From an uncultured Desulfatiglans sp. (GTDB lineage Bacteria; Desulfobacterota; DSM-4660; Desulfatiglandales; Desulfatiglandaceae), in NCBI GenBank assembly GCA_900498135.1, contig LR026961.1, positions 659,547 to 702,046 of the forward strand: 42,500 nucleotides of DNA, read 5' to 3'. This document shows, in pieces, positions 1 to 8,888 of this stretch; positions within the stretch are counted from its first letter, which is position 1; every line of letters starts with the position of its first letter. The notes beneath the pieces were generated by a model. It made no database searches and was not told the DNA's origin. It was given only the letters and a program-made list of their open reading frames with translations. A program made the translations under genes and the position numbers.

Positions 1-177
1 AAGATGTCCGCCGCAGAGGCGGTGCGCCATCTCCGTGATTTGCGGACGGCCCTCTTCTGGCTTCCCGGCGCGAAGAAACCCGGACGGAGGTTGGAGGACC
101 CCACATCTCAGCAAATAGCGGTTCTGGATGCTCTCGGCTTCGTGATCCAGGACGGTAGGGTCCCACAAAAGCAGTAG
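1..177 (+). pseudogene. C-terminal end of a transposase (cut by window edge)
   Basis: An open frame enters from the left edge and stops at TAG 175-177. It encodes about 58 residues, including MSAAEAVRHLRDLRTALFW and a final segment with QQIAVLDALGF. The pattern (a helix after 'SAAEA', then a basic stretch, then 'T..Q..vLdaLG') resembles the C-terminus of DDE transposases of the IS1634/IS4 type. This is a family-level impression, not a search result. Only the tail is in the window, so intactness cannot be judged. An inverted repeat TTTCTGA/TCAGAAA (220-226 and 241-247) lies just downstream and could be part of an element end. Confidence 0.4.
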
Positions 178-275
178 CTATTTTTTACTGCGATAACAAA
201 GGCTTGCTTCTTTTTTCAGTTTCTGATTTGTAAACTCGAGTCAGAAATTGACGGCGCGCGGCCCAATTTTGACGA

Positions 276-1664
276 CTAAAAATGGTACATTTTTAAACGC
301 CCGCCGACATATTCTCCATATTCGATTTTTCCATTGATCATAGTCATCAGGACCTTAATATTTTGTATCTCTTCCCGATCAACTATCAAAGGGTCTTGAG
401 ATAGAACAACCAAGTCAGCGAATTTCCCTGGCATGATGCTGCCGATCTTTTTTTCCGATCGCAATGCATACGCCGCTTCAATAGTCATCATCTTCAGGCA
501 ATGCAAAACCTCGAGTGTTTGATTCTCGATCGGATCATTGCATTCATCGCTGTATACTGTGAAAATATTGCTGCCGGTAACCATGGCGTGAATCTTGAGC
601 ATCGGATTGATGGTTTGCTCCCCGTAGTACGGCCAATCGCTGTCTAGCGCCATATGGATGTCTCTAAGCGAAAGATCATGCCATTTTTTATAATAAGCAA
701 TGTTATCCTCACCGATCCCTCTTATGAGGTAGGTATTCAGTTCACAGCGCGAGAAGGGCTCGACCAGCGCGACAATGTCACTATTCTCATACAACTCGAA
801 CATGTCGTCTCTGAGAAAGGAGTTATGGAGAATCATGTGCCGGTTAATGTTAGGTTTTCCATTTAGAACCGAAGCGATGGCTGACAAACTGGTTTCGATC
901 CCCAGATCCCCCATGGCATGAATGGCAACTTGGTATCCTAAATCATCGGCTCGCTGGATAACGTCCGATAATTCATCAACAGATAAATGAAGGAGACTAT
1001 TTTGATAGAGACTATCGTCCGTCAAGTTCTCCTTCAGGTACTCCGAAAAAACAGGCCGTGAACTAAAACCGTTGCATACCGACCTTTCTGCGTAAATTTT
1101 GATCCCGTTGACCCAGATGTTATGCGCAAGCGTTTCCTTGGGAGCATAGGCTTCATACCAATTTCCGAAAACATCTCCACAGCTATGATTATAATTGAGG
1201 TAAAGGAATACACGATTGCGTACACGACCTTTATCGGCGTATGCTAAAATGAAATTCAGCCAATCTTGGTCGGTATACATGTTCCCAAATGAAGTGATAC
1301 CGTTCTCTAAAGCCATTGCTTGGACGCGATCAAGGGTATTGTAATCAAAATAGGGCTGAGCACCGTTGAATAGATGGGTGTGTGGATCGATAAACCCTGG
1401 GAAAACTGTTTTACCTTCCAAATCAATGACCACCGTGCCGGGTTTGCGCATTGCCAATATGGTCTGATCATCTCCGACAGCTCTTATTTTGCTGCCTTGT
1501 ATGAAAACGGCATCGACCGTCTCCATGTTTTCGGTTACATCCATACTGCCGGTCATCGTATAGAAAGTGGCATTATGTAAAATGAGGCTTTTTGCGCACG
1601 CAGCGTCCACGATAAGGAAAGAAAGGACGAAGAAAATGCAGGCCAGAGTGTTGAGCTTTTTCAT
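276..1664 (-). CDS. Secreted amidohydrolase, YtcJ-like (Amidohydrolase_3)
   Basis: A 462-residue metal-dependent hydrolase of the amidohydrolase superfamily. It has an N-terminal signal peptide (hydrophobic residues 5-22, AACAKS cleavage region), so it probably acts in the periplasm. The metal-binding signature DPHTH is at residues 93-97. Further expected ligands are K189 (GIKIYAE), H249 (IHAMGD), H276/H280 and the D341-D343 segment (ALDSDWP). The C-terminal 'GSIMPGKFADLVVLSQDP' is the usual composite beta-sandwich return. Substrate cannot be told; relatives act on N-acyl or cyclic amides. The ATG has a strong Shine-Dalgarno (AGGAGG, 1670s). It is lower in GC than the core genes to the right and stands alone among decayed sequences, suggesting an acquired gene. 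Confidence 0.85.
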   Translation of the reverse strand: MKKLNTLACIFFVLSFLIVDAACAKSLILHNATFYTMTGSMDVTENMETVDAVFIQGSKIRAVGDDQTILAMRKPGTVVIDLEGKTVFPGFIDPHTHLFNGAQPYFDYNTLDRVQAMALENGITSFGNMYTDQDWLNFILAYADKGRVRNRVFLYLNYNHSCGDVFGNWYEAYAPKETLAHNIWVNGIKIYAERSVCNGFSSRPVFSEYLKENLTDDSLYQNSLLHLSVDELSDVIQRADDLGYQVAIHAMGDLGIETSLSAIASVLNGKPNINRHMILHNSFLRDDMFELYENSDIVALVEPFSRCELNTYLIRGIGEDNIAYYKKWHDLSLRDIHMALDSDWPYYGEQTINPMLKIHAMVTGSNIFTVYSDECNDPIENQTLEVLHCLKMMTIEAAYALRSEKKIGSIMPGKFADLVVLSQDPLIVDREEIQNIKVLMTMINGKIEYGEYVGGRLKMYHF

Positions 1665-1959
1665 ACATCCTCCTAACGGTTGGCCCTGATGTCAAAAAAA
1701 CCCTCCATCGCTGAATCACATCAGGAAAAAAAACAGGTCCTTTATCAACTCTGCCTATCGATGGTATTAGAATTCCGTTGATCAATTGTATGATAAAGTG
1801 GCTGATTGTCTTTTTAGCGAAAATTATTCCTTCTTATCAGTATCGTCATGTTTTAGTATTACCTGAATTTTGCATCTGAATGGAGAGAAAGGGTAAAAAC
1901 CATCTGGGAGCCCTTGTTGCAATGGGGGGTTACGAAGCCACCCTATAAAAGCATGGAGG

Positions 1960-2127
1960 TACTCAGAAGGTAAATCCAAGAAATCAGATTTTCTCAAAAT
2001 CCGCAAACGTAAAAGATTTAGCCAAAAAGGCGCTAAGACCAAGAAAAGCAATGCATCAATCGGTTATGATGTGTGCAGCGAGCAGCTGAGTGCATTTGGC
2101 GGCGTTTTGCCGCTGATCAAATTTTAA
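1960..2127 (+). pseudogene. Transposase N-terminal remnant (IS1380-like)
   Basis: One plus-strand frame reads a lysine/arginine-rich stretch, then SIGYDVCSEQLSAFGGVLPL, ending at TAA 2125-2127. The motif 'S.eqLsafGGvlpLikf' is typical of the N-terminal part of IS1380-type (DDE group 1) transposases. Nothing of the catalytic core follows, so this is a scar rather than a gene. An inverted repeat CCGCAGG/CCTGCGG (2153-2159 and 2166-2172) and a repeated AGTTTGAG on either side of it lie just after, and may be leftover element DNA. Assignment is by eye only. Confidence 0.4.
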
Positions 2128-2899
2128 CCGGTCGTTCTAGTTTGAGTCGCTCCCGCAGGGCTAAACCTGCGGCGAGCAAGGTACAGGTAGTTTGAGACGT
2201 ACGGGGAACATAGGCACCTCCTGGGAAGAGGTTTGGAAAAGATGGAATTTTATATCCGTAGCGAAATATAACTTTAGAAACGTAAAGTCAATTAAAATTC
2301 CTACCCCCCCCGGGAAAAGGAAATAGAAGGTCCGCCGCTAAACTTTAGCTTCAGGTCCGGATGATAGCCACTGAACGGGAATTTATGGATGGTTGGGAAC
2401 CGGAGATTGTCCATCTATCTTGTGCGATTGTGGGGAAAATCATAAGTGGGAATCACCGATCTGGTTTCAGGGCGTTTATGATCGGATCCCATTTGTTTTT
2501 TCGCTACCAGTCTTCATCGTTGAACCACCGGAATGCAACGTCTTTCCGCGGTGAACCATCACACTTGGGTTGACTGACGTAGGCTTTGTAATTGTCGGGC
2601 ACGTTCCCGCACTAAGAGGCGTTAGGACAATGCGAGTTTTTAAATCTTAATCTGGAGAAAAATGATCCCGGGGTTGGTGTCCACCCCACGGTAGTCAAAT
2701 CTGTGCGGGCGGCCAATCCATCGTCCCAGGCTCCTGAAAGAAGGAGATTTATGGCGGAGGATGCCCATCGTGCCACTGGCCCACTCCCCCCCGACCGCTA
2801 AGAGGGCTTCCTGTAGGATCACCGTGGTATTTGAAATGGTCCGGGAGTCCTGGGGCTCTCGGACCCTTCCCCCTTCACCGTGAGCTTCGAGTTAACTTC
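2128..2899. other. Non-coding/decayed stretch
   Basis: No convincing gene was found. A short minus-strand frame ending near 2511 reads CGNVPDNYKAYVSQPKCDGS and continues to a C-terminal NDEDW, about 34 residues, with an in-frame stop immediately upstream. It looks like the tail of a lost protein but I do not recognise it. The other short open frames here have no start context or family resemblance. The stretch also contains the small inverted repeat at 2153-2172. Confidence 0.5.
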
Positions 2900-3061
2900 T
2901 CATATTTCCTCAATCACCGCTTGGGTCTTCCCTTCGATGACCTGTGCCATCTCGATATCATCGCCCAGTGACACCCAGGCGTCGGCGATCAGCTCGTTGA
3001 GGATGCTTATGGCTGTTTTCTTCTCTTCCTGGTCCAGCGCCACCTGAGCCTCATTAGACAT
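2900..3061 (-). pseudogene. Frameshifted C-terminal domain of the beta-helix protein
   Basis: The frame beginning [18 protein letters not shown] and ending with an EGKTQAVIEEI tail is the natural continuation of the upstream beta-helix protein. That protein's frame stops at 3054 right after LLAYV. The tail (LLAYV + SNEAQ.ALDQ...AISILNELI) matches the helical domain often found after anchor-Q beta-helix repeats. The two frames differ by a single base at 3054-3061, so this is either a frameshift mutation or a sequencing indel. An ATG in the second frame overlaps the first stop, but I see no sign that it is used as an independent gene. Confidence 0.6.
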
Positions 3062-4163
3062 AGGCAAGCAGGCGCACCCCCACTGCCTGCTCAATTTCCC
3101 CGGCCTCAAGCAGCGCCTGGAGGAACGCGCCCAGGTCAGGGAGGTTGGGAATGAATTCGTCTGCTCCAATGTCTACGGCTGGCCTACCGTCGCCGTCGCC
3201 ATCGATGATTCGCTTGTCCCCATCAAAGTCGGTGGTCGGCAGCATGTACGGCTGATAATCCCATGCAATCATCCTGCCGGGCTTGTCGTTATAGCCGGCG
3301 TCGAGGCAGGGCGAGTCGTACCGCAGGTGAAAGTCCCCGCCCGAAGCGTCCTTAAACAGAGGATCCGAATCGAAGAGGAGGTTGTACTGGTTGGCTGTCT
3401 CGGAATAGATGTGGTCGTCCACGGGATCCTCTTGCCAGTCTGACGCATCCCAGTCTTGCTTGATATTCTCGTGGAAAAGGCAACTCTCGAGGGTTGTTTT
3501 CGTCTGGTTCAAGCCCGGTGTCCTGTCTGCTACGGCGCCGCCCCAACCCCTGACGGCTTTGGAGTCTAAGATGACGTTGATGATGGTGCACCGACGGCCA
3601 TTGTCAATGTAGATGGCGCCCTCCACCTGGGTATAGGGCACAGTGTCCTCCGGCCAAGAACACGTTGGACACATACTCCAGCCGTTCCTGTAGAAGGTGC
3701 TGTTCATGATGGCCCCACCGGACGTGTAATATTCGATACCGCCACCGGCTTCCGTGGCCCAATTGGCATTGAAAATGCTGTTGGTGACGACCGCATAGCT
3801 GATACTGTTGTGCATCCCGCCACCGTGGAAGGCTTCGTTGGCATTGAAGACGCAGTTTGTCACCGTCGGTGAGGCATCGTAGTTGTACATCCCCCCACCC
3901 CGCCCAAGGAATTTGCTGTAGTTCTTTTCAAAAGTGCAGCTGTCGACGAGCGGCGAGCAAGAGTGGTTGCACATCCCTCCGCCGCCGTTAAAGAGCGGAT
4001 CCCCCACACTGGCCACCAAGGCTTGGTTCTCGCTGAAAATGCAGTTGCAGATGATGGTCTGGCTATCCGAGGCCGGGGGGCCCAAGTTGAGAATATTAAG
4101 ACTCAAATATGAATACTGAAAAAGACTGGTGTCCGGTCCCACGCGGCGTGCCTTCATCAACAT
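3054..4163 (-). CDS. Right-handed beta-helix repeat protein, truncated at both ends
   Basis: 369 residues. The body is a series of strand repeats with GGGMYN/GGGMHN turns and '[10 protein letters not shown]'-type rungs (roughly residues 35-215), the hallmark of parallel beta-helix (pectate-lyase-like) surface proteins. It ends with the anchor-Q type block [11 protein letters not shown] and a [17 protein letters not shown]...DIGADEF segment (about residues 280-335). There is no signal peptide. The first 25 residues are unlike the repeats and run into the yjbQ gene on the other strand, so the true 5' part is lost at a breakpoint near 4090-4130. The 3' end is frameshifted (see 2900-3061). It was probably an extracellular protein and is now likely a pseudogene. 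Confidence 0.7.
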   Translation of the reverse strand: MLMKARRVGPDTSLFQYSYLSLNILNLGPPASDSQTIICNCIFSENQALVASVGDPLFNGGGGMCNHSCSPLVDSCTFEKNYSKFLGRGGGMYNYDASPTVTNCVFNANEAFHGGGMHNSISYAVVTNSIFNANWATEAGGGIEYYTSGGAIMNSTFYRNGWSMCPTCSWPEDTVPYTQVEGAIYIDNGRRCTIINVILDSKAVRGWGGAVADRTPGLNQTKTTLESCLFHENIKQDWDASDWQEDPVDDHIYSETANQYNLLFDSDPLFKDASGGDFHLRYDSPCLDAGYNDKPGRMIAWDYQPYMLPTTDFDGDKRIIDGDGDGRPAVDIGADEFIPNLPDLGAFLQALLEAGEIEQAVGVRLLAYV

Positions 4164-4518
4164 AACGCCGCAGGTGGAAGACTGTGTAAGGGAAAGCGGG
4201 ATTCAGGAAGGCCTTGCCTTGGTGAACGCCATGCACATTACGGCATCCGTATTCATCAACGACGATGAATCCGGTCTGCACTACGATTACGATGTGTGGC
4301 TCGAAAAGCTGGCCCCTCACGAACCGGTCTCTCAGTACCGTCATAACGTCGGGGAAGACAATGCAGACGCCCACATGAAGCGTCAGATCATGGGGCGCGA
4401 GGTGGTGGTCGCTGTCACCGGCGGCCGGCTGGACCTCGGGACGTGGGAGCAGATCTTTTACGGGGAATTCGACGGGAGGCGGCGGAAAAGAGTGCTCATC
4501 AAACTGATCGGACAATAG
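4129..4518 (+). CDS. yjbQ: YjbQ/UPF0047 family protein, 5'-truncated
   Basis: 129 residues from a GTG. The sequence follows the YjbQ (UPF0047, secondary thiamine-phosphate-synthase-like) family almost end to end: [61 protein letters not shown] and [17 protein letters not shown]. Family members normally have about 10 further N-terminal residues (a first beta strand). Here an in-frame TGA at 4117 lies just upstream and no Shine-Dalgarno precedes the GTG. The gene therefore appears cut at its 5' end, head-to-head with the truncated beta-helix gene. The conserved His residues remain, but expression is doubtful. A second 3' fragment of the same family lies at 5916-6024. Confidence 0.8.
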   Translation: MSGPTRRAFINITPQVEDCVRESGIQEGLALVNAMHITASVFINDDESGLHYDYDVWLEKLAPHEPVSQYRHNVGEDNADAHMKRQIMGREVVVAVTGGRLDLGTWEQIFYGEFDGRRRKRVLIKLIGQ

Positions 4519-5140
4519 AGCACCCTTTGCTTTTCTTTGCTGACTCTGGTTGCTCGCCTCCAAAGAACATCCAGACCCATTCCCCCGCGGTGCGCGCGTC
4601 CCGGGCAGGGATAAGGGCTAAATCCCAAGTTCCTTGCACTGAAATGGACCTCCAGCTTGCCTTTTGGGCGTGTAATCCTCAACCAAACCCGAAGATATGA
4701 AGGGAGTCCCTCTTTGAGGGGAAGCGGCTGAAAAGGCGGATCTTTTCGAGTTCTCCCTTCCCCACCGCAAGATGGACATTCCCAACGGAATCCTGTATTC
4801 TACTCTGTGAATATCCTTCCGTTCGTCGGCCAGCCACCCCATACCGCTACCCCCAGATGAGGGAGGAGACCGTGGTTCCATGTCTCGAGAAGGCGGCCAA
4901 CGTCCAGCCTCCAGTGGAGAAGTCCATCCGCTTGGAGGCTTTTTGTTTGACGAAGTGAACCGTGATCGAATTTATGTCCAGCACAAGATTGCCATTATTT
5001 TCAGCTCTGACGTTCAAATTTCATTCAACTATTAATGAATTCGAACCAGTTGTAAGGATTAAAACACTTGAGAAGTCCTTTTTTTGGTGAATGAGCGATG
5101 TATCGTGAAACGCATAATCAATAAAAGGAGGCTTAATACC
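4519..5140. other. Intergenic stretch with a terminator, no gene seen
   Basis: About 620 bases between the yjbQ remnant and the AT-rich exported protein. No frame shows a recognisable product. It contains the hairpin at 4907-4944 described separately. After about 4960 the base composition turns abruptly AT-rich, matching the gene that starts at 5141 rather than the sequence on its left. Confidence 0.5.
4907..4944 (+). terminator. Rho-independent terminator candidate
   Basis: GCCTCCA (4907-4913) pairs with TGGAGGC (4933-4939) across a 19-base loop and is followed by five T (4940-4944). It would end transcription coming from the yjbQ side. The long loop lowers confidence. Confidence 0.5.
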
Positions 5141-5890
5141 ATGAAAATTAAAATGATATATATCTGCTTTTTTCTGGTTTTCTCCATTTTCAACATTGGC
5201 TTTTCCGAAGCTCATAGTCCTTATGACACCACAGGCAAGTACATAGATAATTTACGAAAAGAAGTAATAGAAATAGAAGAATTATGTCAATATTACGAAA
5301 ATATTATTAATGACAAAGAAAAGTTTATTTTAAATTGGATCTTAAAAGACATTAAAAGCATATCTGTTGTTGACAAGGTTGATTTGATTAGAGCCATTAC
5401 TTTTGAATTTTTTACTAATATGAACCCAGACGAACATTATGATCCGACTAAATTGGAAAACACCATAAAAAGGAGCCTTATAGAAATTGAATTAGTAAAC
5501 AATGAGACCAAAACAAAACTTTGGACAGAAATTTCCCATCTTAGAACGCGTCAGATGATGCTTAAAGCCGAAATAAATAAGCTCGAAAACGAGGCGGCAG
5601 CAGATCTTCATGTTGCTGGAACCTATGACACGAATATGGGTGTTCTGGTTCTCATACAAAATGGGAACAGCGTTTCAGGATCTTATGGGGGGCATGGCAC
5701 TTTGAAAGGTATTGTCACAGGTAATGTTTTGAAAGGCGATTACAGATGGGACACAGATGATTCTCGCGGTGCATTCGAATTTGCTTTTTCCCCGGATAGT
5801 GATAGCTTCAGGGGCAAATTCTTGAGGAAAACAATAGGGGGTTATCCGAATCTATTAGAAGGCGGCTGGCATGGCAAGAAGAAACAATAA
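5141..5890 (+). CDS. Exported protein with coiled-coil and C-terminal beta domain
   Basis: 249 residues, function not recognised. The start at 5141 is chosen because AAAGGAGG sits 9 bases upstream and the protein then begins with a clean signal peptide ([19 protein letters not shown], cleavage near FSEAHS). Residues about 30-165 are helical, charged and probably coiled coil. The last 85 residues form a repeated beta pattern ([48 protein letters not shown]). This resembles small beta-barrel domains with 'G.Y....G.l.l.q.gn.v.G.y' repeats found in bacterial surface proteins. Clearly AT-rich compared with neighbours and flanked by two pieces of yjbQ, so it looks like inserted cargo. Confidence 0.7.
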   Translation: MKIKMIYICFFLVFSIFNIGFSEAHSPYDTTGKYIDNLRKEVIEIEELCQYYENIINDKEKFILNWILKDIKSISVVDKVDLIRAITFEFFTNMNPDEHYDPTKLENTIKRSLIEIELVNNETKTKLWTEISHLRTRQMMLKAEINKLENEAAADLHVAGTYDTNMGVLVLIQNGNSVSGSYGGHGTLKGIVTGNVLKGDYRWDTDDSRGAFEFAFSPDSDSFRGKFLRKTIGGYPNLLEGGWHGKKKQ

Positions 5891-5915
5891 CGTATTGACG
5901 AACATCCCAAAAACG

Positions 5916-6024
5916 GCGATTACCGGCCACCAACTGGACCTGGGGACGTGGGAGCAGATTTTTTACGGGGCATTCGACGGCCGGCCGTGGAAAAGGGGGC
6001 GTCGCCAAAGTGATCGGAAAGTAG
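5916..6024 (+). pseudogene. yjbQ: Second YjbQ 3' fragment, frameshifted
   Basis: Reads [20 protein letters not shown] followed by RPWKR, matching the last third of the YjbQ protein encoded at 4129-4518 ([21 protein letters not shown]). After the AAAAGGGGGC run the frame is lost. A second frame then gives VAKVIGK and TAG at 6022-6024, exactly the family's C-terminus. No 5' two-thirds is present. It begins 26 bases after the preceding gene's stop. Sequence differences from the first copy show it is not a very recent exact duplication. Confidence 0.8.
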
Positions 6025-6402
6025 AACTGTTTTACCCTCGTTGAACCAGGGTTCGATCCAAGATAAACGATTTCGATAACAAGACAAATCAAGCATCAGC
6101 GAAACCAGCAATGGCCATGATTTTTTCAAGTCATGAACAAGTCGACGGTTCTTCTCCCCTTCTTCGGTCATGACCCGAATGTGGATGGCGGGAGGAGCTT
6201 CGGGCATCTTCTCTGGCTCTTCAATATTTCCAGGGGCTGTGGTTGATACATGCATTTAAAAAATTGCGAAACACATACCAGATTCGCTCTTTTCGCGTTT
6301 GTGTACGATTGACATACCGTGTCTATCCGGAAATGATTCTCCAGCACAACTCCGCTTGCAATAAGGTTTTTAGAAGGCAGACGAATTAACAAACTCTCCG
6401 GG
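6025..6402. other. Intergenic stretch, no convincing gene
   Basis: A minus-strand frame begins at 6255 (MHVSTTAPGNIEEPEKMPEA...) but runs on into the antisense of the yjbQ fragment and resembles no family I know, so it is not called. No terminator or promoter stands out. It contains a GGTTCGATCC string that looks like a tRNA T-loop but has no matching stems. Confidence 0.4.
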
Positions 6403-7257
6403 CTAAAAGCGAGCCGCTGACGACTTACGTAGAAGCGCCAGCACGGCAACACCTAGAAGGAAGCATCCCAGAAGTATGAAGCCAAATCGGGACAAGGAAG
6501 GAACAGGAACCTGGACTGGCGGAGGCGAACTCCAGATGGCGCACCAGAAAGTCGCTGGGGGCGTACCACCAAACCAGAAGGCACCTACGTAAGGTCCGTC
6601 CAGCCAACATGCCGGATTAAACACATAATAGAAGTTTTGGCTACCCGGGGCCGGACCAGGACCCGGTCCGGCAAGAATCGGCCCAGTAAGCGTAGAGTTT
6701 CCCATATCCGTATAGACGGTTCCCATGCTCAGCTTACCGCTAGGAGGAACGAAAAAGCCGTTTTTACCCAAATTTACTTCGACTTCGTATCCTGTGTAGT
6801 CCGTACCGTCACCGACCAGGTCGGAGAACGTCACCCCATACACGGCATTCAGGCCTTGCCTTGTTTTTATTACACTCTGCTGGGGAGGGTCCCCCTGATC
6901 CGAATCATAAAAAGCCACGCTCAAGCTGACCGGAGTGGTGCTGTCGGTGGCGAACCCTATTATGAAACGCGAAATGTAGTCACCGGGGTTGAGATTCATT
7001 ACATTAGCCCGCTCCATTGTGGTGGTTCCCACAGGCCAGAAATACTGCCCCCCAGTCCTTTGCTCGAAGACCAAGGCCTCCGTGTTCAGCGCTCCGCTCG
7101 ACTCACCGGATTCCACCTCGCGCCCATCGATATAGACTATACGATCCACCTTCTCCAGGGTGGGAGTGATTTGTACTACCTCACCTCGCGCGGCAGGAAT
7201 CCCGACGAGCAACGCCATGATCACGAACCCAAGCATCTCAGGCAAACGAGATTTCAT
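6403..7257 (-). CDS. Exported protein with IPTL-CTERM-like sorting signal
   Basis: 284 residues, function unknown. The N-terminal signal peptide spans residues 1-25 (LGFVIMALLVGIPAARG). The body has beta-rich, Gly/Pro/Thr-rich sequence (for example PGDYISRFIIGFATD, PILAGPGPGPAPGSQ). The C-terminus has the three-part layout of exosortase/IPTL-CTERM substrates: a short motif (VPSLSRFGF), a transmembrane helix (ILLGCFLLGVAVLALL) and a basic tail (RKSSAARF). By family knowledge such proteins are processed at the inner membrane by an exosortase and then surface-exposed. No exosortase gene is in this window. The start has AAGGAAG 7 bases upstream. It is monocistronic as far as can be seen. Confidence 0.75.
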   Translation of the reverse strand: MKSRLPEMLGFVIMALLVGIPAARGEVVQITPTLEKVDRIVYIDGREVESGESSGALNTEALVFEQRTGGQYFWPVGTTTMERANVMNLNPGDYISRFIIGFATDSTTPVSLSVAFYDSDQGDPPQQSVIKTRQGLNAVYGVTFSDLVGDGTDYTGYEVEVNLGKNGFFVPPSGKLSMGTVYTDMGNSTLTGPILAGPGPGPAPGSQNFYYVFNPACWLDGPYVGAFWFGGTPPATFWCAIWSSPPPVQVPVPSLSRFGFILLGCFLLGVAVLALLRKSSAARF

Positions 7258-7452
7258 TGGATAGCTTCCTTTTCCACAGAAGGATTGATGACAAAAGGCT
7301 GTTTTCTCGGAAAATCAAGGTATTCCATCGTCAATTGGATGTCAAGGCAATTGGTTTTATTAAGCTTCCATCTGTCCCGGAGAATTCGAGAGATCCCGGT
7401 AATGATCGCCTGACCAGGAAAATGAAGGCACCTGGCTCCAGGAACTATGGGA

Positions 7453-8151
7453 TCATACCAGCAGATATTTCTTCCGGATCTCTTCGTTGTCGCGCAGGTC
7501 GTCGATGCTCCCCTGGTAGGCGATCGTGCCGTTGTCGACGATGTAGCCCCTGACGCTGAGGCTCAGGGCGACGCTCTGATTCTGCTCGGCCAGAAGAACG
7601 GTCAGGCCGCGCAGGCCAAGCTGCCGGATCTGCTCCTCCAGCATCTTGACGATCAGGGGCGCCAGGCCCTCGGTAGGTTCGTCGAGCAGTAAAAAGGACG
7701 GGTTCGTGACGAGGGCCCGGGCGATGGTCAGCATCTGCTGCTCTCCGCCGCTCAGGAACCCCGCCCGGCGGGCCCGGATCCTCCGCAGGTCCGGGAAAAA
7801 CCGGTATACGGCCTCGCGATCCCAGCCGTCGGGTCTGTCCGCATTCCGCTCCGAGATCTCGAGGTTTTCGTCCACCGTCAGATCGGCGAACACGCGGCGG
7901 CTGTCCGGGACATAGCCCATGCCCTTCCGGGCCATGATATAGGGCGGCTTCCCGGTGACCGTCTCGCCGTTGAAACGGATGGAGCCCTGCCGGGGCGGCA
8001 CCAGGCCCATGATGCTCTTCATGATTGTACTCTTGCCGGCGCCGTTGCGCCCGAGGAGGGACACGATCTCGCCCTGGCGGACATCCAGCGACACGTCGAA
8101 AAGGATGTGACTCAGGCCGTAATAGGTGTGAATGCCCCTGACCTCCAGCAT
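7453..8151 (-). CDS. livF: Branched-chain amino acid-type ABC transporter ATPase LivF
   Basis: 232 residues. A cytoplasmic ATPase subunit of a HAAT-family (Liv) importer. Walker A GRNGAGKST is at residues 34-42, signature LSGGEQQ follows, then Walker B (SFLLLDEPTEGLAP) and the H-loop position is taken by AEQNQ as usual for LivF. The start is the ATG overlapping the livG stop (TAATG), so the two are translationally coupled. It is the last gene of livKHMGF. The frame stays open upstream of this ATG, but that part reads as antisense-like residues inside livG. Confidence 0.92.
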   Translation of the reverse strand: MLEVRGIHTYYGLSHILFDVSLDVRQGEIVSLLGRNGAGKSTIMKSIMGLVPPRQGSIRFNGETVTGKPPYIMARKGMGYVPDSRRVFADLTVDENLEISERNADRPDGWDREAVYRFFPDLRRIRARRAGFLSGGEQQMLTIARALVTNPSFLLLDEPTEGLAPLIVKMLEEQIRQLGLRGLTVLLAEQNQSVALSLSVRGYIVDNGTIAYQGSIDDLRDNEEIRKKYLLV

Positions 8152-8888
8152 TAATGGCCTCCCCCCAGATAGGCTTCCTGAACATCCGGATCGGCCCGGA
8201 CGACCTCTCCCGGACCCTGAATGATCGTGGCACCCTGCCTCATGACCATGATCTCGTCGGCGATGGCGAAAACCAGCTCCATATCGTGCTCGCAAAAGAG
8301 GATCGTCAGGCCCATCTCCCGGGTCAAACGCCTGATCAGGCCGATGGTAGCGGCGGTTTCCTCGGGCGACATGCCGGCCGTCGGCTCGTCCAGGATCAGG
8401 AGCTCGGGGTCGTTGCCGAGGGCGATGGCGATCTCGAGGACCTTCTGATCACCGTAGGCAAGGGTCGAACTGACGGCGTCCAACCTGTCCGACAGGCCGA
8501 CCGCATCGATGATCCGCATCGTTTCCTCCCGGGCCAGCCTCGCCGCCGGCGTGAACAGGTTGAAGGTCTTCCTCTGGCGGGACAGGATGGCGGCCTGAAC
8601 GTTGTCGAAAACGCTCAGCCGATGGAAGATGTTGACGATCTGAAAGGACAGGCTGATGCCGCGCCGGCAGATCGTGTAAGGCGGCAGCCCGGCGATGTCT
8701 TCGCCCTTGTACCGGATCGAGCCGCCGTCGGGCTTCAGGTGGCCGGTAATGAGCTTGAACAGGGTGGATTTTCCGGCCCCGTTCGGCCCGATGACCGCGA
8801 CGATCTTCCCCCGCTCGACGGTGAGATTTCCCTCGTTGACCGCCATGAACCCGTCGAACGACTTGCGGACGTCCCTGACCTCGAGCAT
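8151..8888 (-). CDS. livG: Branched-chain amino acid-type ABC transporter ATPase LivG
   Basis: 245 residues, the second ATPase of the importer. It begins MLEVRDVRKSFDGFMAVNEG, with Walker A GPNGAGKST at about residues 34-42. The rest has the LivG-specific long insert before the signature, Walker B LLILDEPTAGMSPEE and the switch His in CEHDMELVF. The C-terminus has the typical 'G.vv..dp.vqeAYLGG' motif, which LivG proteins use for contact with the permease. The ATG directly abuts the livM stop (TAAATG), so the operon is tightly packed. Confidence 0.93.
   Translation of the reverse strand: MLEVRDVRKSFDGFMAVNEGNLTVERGKIVAVIGPNGAGKSTLFKLITGHLKPDGGSIRYKGEDIAGLPPYTICRRGISLSFQIVNIFHRLSVFDNVQAAILSRQRKTFNLFTPAARLAREETMRIIDAVGLSDRLDAVSSTLAYGDQKVLEIAIALGNDPELLILDEPTAGMSPEETAATIGLIRRLTREMGLTILFCEHDMELVFAIADEIMVMRQGATIIQGPGEVVRADPDVQEAYLGGGH

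Noticed and set aside
1824-2051. 75-residue minus-strand open frame
   Set aside because: No ribosome site or family resemblance, and it lies antisense to the transposase remnant.
6045-6062. GGTTCGATCC, a tRNA T-loop-like string
   Set aside because: No flanking T-stem, anticodon arm or acceptor stem could be built.
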